A stretch of 11,172 nucleotides of DNA from assembly GCA_025360685.1 (NCBI GenBank), contig JANYBR010000034.1, positions 1 through 11,172 of the forward strand. Direction: 5' to 3'. Shown one piece after another: positions 6,780-11,172 of the stretch. Below the pieces are notes generated by a model. It ran no database searches. It was not told where the DNA came from and was given only the letters and a program-made list of their open reading frames with translations. A program made the translations under genes and the position numbers. Origin of the DNA: Pseudomonadota bacterium (GTDB lineage: Bacteria > Pseudomonadota > Alphaproteobacteria > Micropepsales > Micropepsaceae). The first letter of the stretch is position 1. Each line of letters opens with the position of its first letter.

Positions 6780-7874
6780 TTATTCCGCCGCGGCGATACT
6801 CGGCATCGGAATCTCCATCACGCCATCCATCGGCACGCCGCAGCGCAGCAGCACGGCGCGCAGGTCGCGCACCGCCGGGAACACTTCGTTGTTCCAGTCG
6901 GCGCCCTGCGCGTCATGCGCCTTCTGCTCCTGCTCCACGATGTGCTTGTCCTGGGTGAAGATGCCTTCGGTGAACCAGGTGATGAACGGCCAGGCGGCAT
7001 TGATGAGGCCGGGGATCTTCGGCTTCTTCACCGACAGATAACCGAAGGTGCGGTTGCGGCGCTGCTCCTTGTCGAGCGGCGTGTAGCCGAGCCAGACGTC
7101 GAGCACCGGATCGCCGCCGTTCACCCACACGCGCAGGTTCTGATAGGGATAGCCGGTGCGGATCGTCATGAGGTCCGCATTGACGCCATCCTGCGGCGCC
7201 CGCATCACATTCAGAATCGCCGCCTCACCCAGCGACTGGCTGCCGGCCGTGCGCGTGAAGGTATAGTCGACCTCGCACCAATCCTCGCCCTGGCGGCGGC
7301 CCAAACACGTCGCCTTGATCGTGCCCATCAGGCTGCGATGCAGGAACTGGTGATTCATGTCGAACAGGTTTTCGTGCATGAAGCTATAATGGCAGTCGAC
7401 CTCGCGGTTGAGCTGGCGCGTCTTGTAGCGCGAATTGGCTTTCGAACCGAGCATGGCGGGCGCACGCGCTGCAGCGAGCGAGGCGTGGCCGGGGAAAATG
7501 AAAATCAGTCCGTCGACTTCGCGCGCGGGATAGGAGCGCACGCCGTTGGGCAGACGTTCGCGCCCCAGATAAGGAACGTCGATGCACTTGCCGGCGCAAT
7601 TGTAGGCCCAGCCGTGATAGCCGCACTTCAAGGTCTCGCCATCGACCACGCCGAGCGACAGCGGCACCTGGCGATGGGCGCAGCGATCCTCGAGCGCGAA
7701 AATCTGCCCGCTTTTGCCGCGGAACAGAACCACAGGCTCACCGGCAAAGCGCCGCGCCAGAGTCTTGCCGGGCTTGACGTCTTGCGACCAGGCGAGCGGA
7801 TACCAAAAGTCGGGATGCGTGGCGGTACGGCGAAGATCCGGACCGCGTGCGGGCCCGTTTGGCGTGAAGCTCAA
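6780..7874 (-). CDS. Rieske-type aromatic ring-hydroxylating oxygenase, alpha subunit
   Basis: A 364-residue iron-sulfur oxygenase component. The Rieske 2Fe-2S ligands are C65 and H67 (CAH) with C84 and H87 (CGYHGW). The mononuclear iron site follows as ENLFDMNHQFLH at 168-179, with H175 and H179 as iron ligands and D172 as the bridging aspartate. Such enzymes insert oxygen into aromatic, steroid or methoxy substrates with electrons from a separate reductase. Length and motifs fit the single-subunit-type group (vanillate demethylase-like and carbazole-oxygenase-like); the substrate is unknown. I place the start at a TTG (complement 7872-7874) because GGAGAG lies 5 nt upstream and no ATG/GTG exists near the first conserved residues. 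Extending to the upstream start at 8054 would run into the divergent P450 gene. No beta subunit, ferredoxin or reductase is adjacent. Confidence 0.9.
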   Translation of the reverse strand: MSFTPNGPARGPDLRRTATHPDFWYPLAWSQDVKPGKTLARRFAGEPVVLFRGKSGQIFALEDRCAHRQVPLSLGVVDGETLKCGYHGWAYNCAGKCIDVPYLGRERLPNGVRSYPAREVDGLIFIFPGHASLAAARAPAMLGSKANSRYKTRQLNREVDCHYSFMHENLFDMNHQFLHRSLMGTIKATCLGRRQGEDWCEVDYTFTRTAGSQSLGEAAILNVMRAPQDGVNADLMTIRTGYPYQNLRVWVNGGDPVLDVWLGYTPLDKEQRRNRTFGYLSVKKPKIPGLINAAWPFITWFTEGIFTQDKHIVEQEQKAHDAQGADWNNEVFPAVRDLRAVLLRCGVPMDGVMEIPMPSIAAAE

Positions 7875-7879
7875 TAGAA

Positions 7880-7885
7880 CTCTCC
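7880..7885 (-). promoter_or_regulatory. Ribosome binding site that fixes the TTG start of the Rieske oxygenase
   Basis: On the minus strand GGAGAG precedes TTCTA and then TTG. The 5-nt spacing is right for initiation, and translation from here gives SFTPNGPARG followed by the conserved HPDFWYPLAWS block. It is the best start evidence near the conserved region. Confidence 0.7.
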
Positions 7886-8018
7886 GTTCACGCCAATGTC
7901 GGGTAGCGGACGTGCGCGCACACGCTAGGCTTATTTGATCCGAAGTCCAATTGCGCTGCGCGAAATGAGATACGGGAACCTGCTTGCTTTGGCCGGGTTC
8001 GGCGTACAGTGTTAGTGT

Positions 8019-8034
8019 AAATGCGTACGCGTTT
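8019..8034. promoter_or_regulatory. Near-palindromic site in the Rieske/P450 divergent promoter region
   Basis: AAATGCGTACGCGTTT has a perfect 8-bp core (GCGTACGC, 8023-8030) flanked by AAA and TTT, with one mismatched pair. It lies just upstream of the P450 ribosome site (GGGGAA) in the 172-bp gap between the divergent oxygenase genes. Size and symmetry fit an operator for a dimeric TetR- or MarR-type repressor, but no such regulator gene is in the window. No convincing -35/-10 pair can be fixed around it. Confidence 0.45.
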
Positions 8035-8046
8035 GGGGAACCAAGC

Positions 8047-9288
8047 ATGACCAAGGATCCGCTGCCCGGCGTCTTTCAACTCACTCCGCTCAATCCGGCG
8101 TTCAACGACAATCCGCACCTGCTGCTGGACCGGCTGCGCAGCGAGTGCCCTGTGCGTCGCGACGACGAGGCCGGCACATTCCTGCTGACGCGCTATGCCG
8201 ATGTGCGCGGCGTGGTGTCGGATACCACTTTGTGGCGCGATCCGGCCCATGCCGAGGACGCCGCCGTGATTCAGAAAGCGCTGATCGAGCAGAAACTCGA
8301 CGGCATGACGATGCCGCAGGAAGAGCTTGGCGCCAGCATCCTGCTGCTCGACGATCCCGACCATGCGCGCATCCGCACGCCGTTCGCCAAGGCGCTCTAC
8401 AAACGCGTGGCGCGGGCCAGGCCGCTGGTCCAGCAAATCGTCGACGAATGGCTGGACAAGGTGAAGGGTCGCGCAAGGTTCGATGCGATGGCCGACTTCG
8501 CCCTGCGCGTGCCGATCGATGTCATCGCGCGCATGCTCGGCGTCGACAATGGCAGGCTCGATGAGTTTCGCGCCTGGTCGGAAGGCGCGATCCTGGGCCT
8601 CGATCCGTTCCGCGGCGAGGAAAAGACCCAAATCTACATCCGGTCGGCCAATGCGCTGTCGGACTACATGCGCCAATTGATGGCCGAACGGCGCCGCGCG
8701 CCACAGGACGATCTGGTGAGCGACATGGTCGGGCTTGTCGCCGAAGGCGCGCCTCTCAGCGACGGCGAGATCTCCAACAATCTGCAGGGCCTGTTGATCG
8801 GCGGCAATCTCACCACCACCGATCTCATCGGCAATGCCATCTGGCTGCTGCTCAGCCATCCCGGCGAGCTGGCAAAGCTGCGCGCCGATCCCGGCCTGAT
8901 CAATTCGGCGGTGGAAGAAGTTCTGCGCTACGAATCGCCGGTCGACATTACGAGTCGCATCGCCTCGCGCGACATGGAAGTCGGCGCCTGCCCGATCAAG
9001 CGCAGCCAGTCGCTCTTCGCGTCCCTGCGCGGCGCCAACCGCGATCCGGCGGTGTTTCCCGAGCCGCATCGCTTCGACATCGCGCGCAAGGATGCGCCGC
9101 ATGTTGCGTTCGGCGGCGGCGCGCATATCTGCATCGGCGCGCCCTTGGCGCGGATGGAAGCGCAGGTCGGCATCCTGTCCTTCTTCCAACGATTTGCGTC
9201 CGTCCACCTCGCCGACGCGCACGCAGCGCCGCAATGGCGCTCCATGCCGTTCTTCCGCGGTCTGAAGGAACTCCTGGTCGAGGTTTAG
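8047..9288 (+). CDS. Cytochrome P450 (bacterial soluble class)
   Basis: A 413-residue P450 with no membrane anchor, the standard bacterial length. The heme-binding loop FGGGAHICIG is at 355-364 with the thiolate ligand C362; the K-helix ExxR is E291-R294 (EEVLR); a DDPDHARIRTPF segment at 102-113 is the typical C-helix heme-propionate region. The I-helix reads IGGNLTTTDL at 251-260. In most P450s the residue before the conserved Thr is Asp or Glu; here it is Leu255, so the usual acid-alcohol pair for oxygen activation is altered. The ATG at 8047 has GGGGAA about 8 bases upstream; an in-frame extension to 7984 is unlikely. Electron partners are not encoded nearby. The divergent Rieske oxygenase gene suggests a shared substrate or regulator. 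Confidence 0.94.
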   Translation: MTKDPLPGVFQLTPLNPAFNDNPHLLLDRLRSECPVRRDDEAGTFLLTRYADVRGVVSDTTLWRDPAHAEDAAVIQKALIEQKLDGMTMPQEELGASILLLDDPDHARIRTPFAKALYKRVARARPLVQQIVDEWLDKVKGRARFDAMADFALRVPIDVIARMLGVDNGRLDEFRAWSEGAILGLDPFRGEEKTQIYIRSANALSDYMRQLMAERRRAPQDDLVSDMVGLVAEGAPLSDGEISNNLQGLLIGGNLTTTDLIGNAIWLLLSHPGELAKLRADPGLINSAVEEVLRYESPVDITSRIASRDMEVGACPIKRSQSLFASLRGANRDPAVFPEPHRFDIARKDAPHVAFGGGAHICIGAPLARMEAQVGILSFFQRFASVHLADAHAAPQWRSMPFFRGLKELLVEV

Positions 9289-9302
9289 GCGGCGGACGCC
9301 GC

Positions 9303-9331
9303 TTGCCAAAACTCCGTATTATCCGTATAAT
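9303..9331 (+). promoter_or_regulatory. Sigma70-type promoter of the second toxin-antitoxin module
   Basis: TTGCCA (9303-9308), a 17-bp spacer, and a perfect TATAAT (9326-9331). Transcription would begin near 9338, leaving a leader of only about 16 bases that contains the GGAG ribosome site (9343-9346) seven bases before the ATG. The -35 lies 14 bases after the P450 stop, so the module has its own promoter. Confidence 0.8.
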
Positions 9332-9346
9332 CCAGATAATACGGAG
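9312..9346. promoter_or_regulatory. Perfect 12-bp inverted repeat operator across the toxin-antitoxin promoter
   Basis: CTCCGTATTATC (9312-9323) is the exact reverse complement of GATAATACGGAG (9335-9346), with an 11-bp spacer that holds the TATAAT box. The right arm also contains the Shine-Dalgarno GGAG. Bound antitoxin would therefore block the core promoter, and the short mRNA would start inside the site. Three imperfect 9-mers (CCGTATTAT, CCGTATAAT, CCAGATAAT) lie head to tail within it. The symmetry is direct observation; antitoxin binding is the family rule. Confidence 0.8.
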
Positions 9347-9353
9347 AACGCCC

Positions 9354-9617
9354 ATGGTCACCACAACCGCAGTGGAGTTTCAACGCAAGGTCGGCGAGTT
9401 CCAGCATCGCGCGCAGAAGGAGCCGGTCGAGATCACGCGCCACGGCCGCCGGGAATTCGTGCTCATGTCGGCGGACCAGTATGACTGGATGAGGGCGGTG
9501 ATGAAGCGATCGCATCGAACCGAAGAACTGCCCGAGACAATCGTCGCCGCGGTCCGAAGAGCGAAAATGCATCCGCGCCATAATCACCTGAACAAATTGT
9601 TGAGAAAGCGGAAGTGA
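9354..9617 (+). CDS. Phd/YefM-family antitoxin
   Basis: An 87-residue protein. Residues 1-50 match the Phd/YefM DNA-binding fold closely: a TAVEFQRKVGEFQHRA helix pair, EPVEITRHGRREFVLMSADQYDWM strand-helix part. It would repress its own promoter as a dimer and neutralise the toxin through the C-terminal half (51-87). That half contains the frequent ELPETIVAAVRRAKMHPRH segment and ends in an unusually basic stretch, LLRKRK, where many relatives end acidic or neutral. The ATG at 9354 has GGAG seven bases upstream. The gene ends in a four-base GTGA overlap with the toxin. Confidence 0.9.
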   Translation: MVTTTAVEFQRKVGEFQHRAQKEPVEITRHGRREFVLMSADQYDWMRAVMKRSHRTEELPETIVAAVRRAKMHPRHNHLNKLLRKRK

Positions 9618-10060
9618 GCTTACCCAAACCCGAGCCGGGTTTGGTGTTCCGATACGATTTTCTCTGGAGACACGAGGCCGATCTGGGCCGCCAGACAGCC
9701 AAGGAGCGGCCGGCCTGCATCGCAGTCGCGACAAAACCCTCTCCGGGAAAGCGCATCGTAGTTATTCTTCCGATAACACACAGCAAGCCCAATGCTGAGA
9801 CTGTCGGTATCGAGATTCCGGCTGGCATCAGCCGCGAGTTGCTGCTCGACGGTGAACGCAGCTGGATCATCGTTTCGGAAGCAAATGTGGACGAGTGGCC
9901 AAACCCCGGAATTGCACCCGTACCAGGGCAGCGCATGGGATCCATCTATGGCTTTCTGCCACCGTCTTTTTTTGCGCTCGTAAAGGCGAAGATGCTTCGT
10001 CACCTCATTCCCAAGCGCAGCGTGCGCCGCCGATGCTGCCAGTGGCGAACACGGTTCTGA
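9614..10060 (+). CDS. PemK/MazF-like toxin partner of the Phd/YefM-type antitoxin
   Basis: A 148-residue basic, soluble protein starting at a GTG that overlaps the antitoxin stop (AAGTGAGC). The N-terminal PGLVFRYDFLW (8-18), the K30-ERP33 loop, the ILPITHSKP strand (51-59) and ERSWIIVSEAN (81-91) follow the order of the PemK/MazF beta-barrel, whose usual RP and T/S residues form the RNA-cutting site. I recall a divergent PemK-like group with PGLVxxYxxLW and ERSWIxVxEAN motifs that is annotated this way, but it is more distant than classical MazF. Ribonuclease action is therefore inferred. The last 18 residues (SVRRRCCQWRTRF) are basic and not obviously part of the fold. Weak start codon plus overlap should keep it below antitoxin. 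Confidence 0.72.
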   Translation: MSLPKPEPGLVFRYDFLWRHEADLGRQTAKERPACIAVATKPSPGKRIVVILPITHSKPNAETVGIEIPAGISRELLLDGERSWIIVSEANVDEWPNPGIAPVPGQRMGSIYGFLPPSFFALVKAKMLRHLIPKRSVRRRCCQWRTRF

Positions 10061-10103
10061 CTGCCGTGCTCGTGTACTGGTTCTAGAGCCGGAAAATAAT
10101 GAC

Positions 10104-10225
10104 TCACGCGGAGCCGCGGAGAGCGCGGAATGGGACCGATAGCGACTTCGCCACAAAGGTGCGCCCGATCGGCCGCTGAATGTCTTCAAACTGCGTCGCT
10201 CGGCGTTCTTCGCGCCTCCACGTGA
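10104..10225. repeat. Degenerate inverted repeat between the toxin and the decarboxylase gene
   Basis: The 27 bases at 10104-10130 match the reverse complement of 10199-10225 at 21 of 27 positions (TCACGCGGAG against TCACGTGGAG at the outer ends). The left arm is itself a run of CGCGGAG-like units. The roughly 68 bp between the arms show no ORF I would support. It looks like an old miniature inverted-repeat or dispersed intergenic element. Confidence 0.5.
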
Positions 10226-10296
10226 CAACTCTTCTCCGCGCCGCGTCGAACCAAGGCAGCAAGACCGTCACACAAAACTCCTTGACCCCCCGTCCC

Positions 10297-10326
10297 CTTT
10301 GCCGCAAAGAGGCCTCGAATTTGAGG
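10297..10326 (+). promoter_or_regulatory. Two adjacent small hairpins in the decarboxylase leader
   Basis: CTTTGC-C-GCAAAG (10297-10309) is a perfect six-base inverted repeat. CCTC-GAATTT-GAGG (10313-10326) follows, and its right arm supplies the only GAGG near the start, 14 bases before the ATG, longer than ideal. Folding of the second stem would hide that ribosome site. The features are short and could be coincidental, but polyamine enzymes are often controlled at translation. Confidence 0.35.
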
Positions 10327-10340
10327 TCTGGTGTCTTCGC

Positions 10341-11172
10341 ATGAACGCACCCACGCGCATCGACGCGATTCCGCGCTTCGCAACGGTCGAGAAGGCCATC
10401 GCCACGCTGAAGCCGGGTGAGCCGGTCTATTGCATCTTCCCGGAGAAATTCGGAGCCGCGGCGCGGCGCTTCCTCGACGGCTTTCCCGGCGATGCGCTGT
10501 TCGCGATCAAGGCCAATCCGGCGCCGCATGTGCTCGAGCAGGTGTGGGCGGCGGGCATCCGCCACTTCGACACCGCTTCGGTGCCCGAGATCGAGATCGT
10601 CAAGAACCGCTTTCCCGACGCCCATTGCCACTTCATGTCGCCGGTGCGCCAGGTGGGCGCAGCCAAGACCGCGTTCGAGAAATATGGCGTGACCGACTAT
10701 GTGGTCGATTGCGACTATGAGCTCGACAAGCTGCTGGCCGAAACCAGGCAGCCGAAGAAATTGCGCATCTTCGTGCGCATCGCGACGCCCTTGGGCGGCG
10801 CGGTGCTGGAGCTGTCCAGCAAGTTCGGCACCACGCCGGCGGAAGCGGCCAAGCTGCTCAAGCGCGTGCAGGAGTCGGGTGCGGCGCCCTGCATCACCTT
10901 CCATGTCGGCTCGCAGTGCCTGTCGCCGTTCTCCTATGCCCAGGCGATCGAGATGGCGCGGCGCACCGCGCTTCTGGCCAAGGTGGAGATCGCCGCGCTC
11001 GACATCGGCGGCGGATTTCCCGGCCCCTATCAGGGCGACGACGTGCCGCCCTATCACTGGTATTTCGACACGATCAAGGAAGCGCTCGAGACCTTGCCCA
11101 ATCCGAAGATTCCGGTGATCTGCGAGCCGGGCCGCGCGCTGATCGCCGAAGGGCTGTCGCTCATTACACAGG
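10341..11172 (+). CDS. PLP-dependent ornithine/lysine-type decarboxylase (fold type III), C-terminus missing
   Basis: The frame opens at the ATG at 10341 and has no stop before the window ends, leaving 277 of an expected roughly 380-400 residues. It is the alanine-racemase-like barrel of eukaryotic-type ornithine decarboxylases: the PLP lysine is K57 in LFAIKANP, HVGSQ is at 188-192, the phosphate-binding DIGGGFPG at 221-228, and the CEPGRAL motif at 261-267. Enzymes of this group make putrescine from ornithine (some also cadaverine from lysine), the first step of polyamine synthesis in many alphaproteobacteria. Diaminopimelate decarboxylase is less likely, because the spacing and FMSPVR segment (98-103) resemble ornithine decarboxylase. 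The substrate-deciding C-terminal part is outside the window. Confidence 0.88.
   Translation, partial: MNAPTRIDAIPRFATVEKAIATLKPGEPVYCIFPEKFGAAARRFLDGFPGDALFAIKANPAPHVLEQVWAAGIRHFDTASVPEIEIVKNRFPDAHCHFMSPVRQVGAAKTAFEKYGVTDYVVDCDYELDKLLAETRQPKKLRIFVRIATPLGGAVLELSSKFGTTPAEAAKLLKRVQESGAAPCITFHVGSQCLSPFSYAQAIEMARRTALLAKVEIAALDIGGGFPGPYQGDDVPPYHWYFDTIKEALETLPNPKIPVICEPGRALIAEGLSLITQ

Noticed and set aside
5341..7041. A 566-codon plus-strand frame overlapping the MHS symporter in another frame
   Set aside because: Very Arg/Asp-rich, no hydrophobic segments or motifs, and it runs through the end of a real gene into the opposite-strand Rieske gene.
7875..8054. N-terminal extension of the Rieske oxygenase to 8054
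   Set aside because: The extra 60 residues have no family similarity, overlap the divergent P450 start and promoter region, and a good ribosome site supports the TTG at 7874.
7888..9309. A 473-codon open frame on the minus strand opposite the P450
   Set aside because: The P450 motifs on the plus strand are unambiguous; the antisense frame is a composition artefact.
9312..9346. CRISPR-like or attachment-site reading of the repeated 9-mers
   Set aside because: The repeats are head to tail with no spacers and sit in a promoter; an autoregulatory operator explains them.
10104..11057. A 317-codon minus-strand frame opposite the decarboxylase
   Set aside because: Antisense to conserved PLP-enzyme motifs; typical GC-rich shadow.

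Overview
The window is a GC-rich stretch of ordinary-looking bacterial chromosome, most likely from an alphaproteobacterium. The main reasons are the gene set DUF2849 protein, sulfite reductase hemoprotein and DUF934 protein, which is typical of that class, and a CCTTCGACAAG-type palindromic repeat that I associate with alphaproteobacterial genomes. No rRNA, tRNA, CRISPR array, transposase or phage gene is visible. I cannot name the genus.

Layout, left to right. Positions 1-233 (minus) hold the start of an exported protein cut by the window edge. Positions 372-2431 (minus) form one apparent transcription unit read right to left: vapB antitoxin, vapC toxin, an unannotated 38-codon ORF, and an MFS permease, joined by a short gap and two start/stop overlaps. 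An AT-rich gap (about 2455-2570) with palindromes separates it from the divergent plus-strand sulfite-reduction unit at 2604-5186 (DUF2849, cysI, DUF934). Its cysI links siroheme/4Fe-4S chemistry to cysteine synthesis; cysG and cysH are not next to it. A 24-base inverted repeat of REP type follows.

Positions 5399-6730 (plus) encode an MHS-type MFS symporter, probably for an organic acid. It converges with a Rieske oxygenase alpha subunit (6780-7874, minus), which is divergent from a cytochrome P450 (8047-9288, plus). Transporter, Rieske oxygenase and P450 look like a small catabolic or modification island, but no ferredoxin, reductase or regulator gene is present. A near-palindromic site lies in the divergent promoter region.

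Positions 9303-10060 hold a second toxin-antitoxin module: a Phd/YefM-type antitoxin and a PemK/MazF-like toxin. Its promoter (TTGCCA, 17 bp, TATAAT) lies across a perfect 12-bp inverted repeat that also contains the ribosome binding site. A 280-bp gap with a degenerate inverted repeat and small hairpins then leads to a PLP-dependent ornithine/lysine-type decarboxylase that runs off the right edge.

The most interesting points are the second toxin-antitoxin module (mixed family pairing and compact operator-promoter), the coupled small ORF between vapC and a transporter, the repeat-derived tail of the DUF2849 protein, and the P450 lacking the usual acidic residue in its I-helix. I do not see a clearly new multi-gene defence or biosynthetic system.
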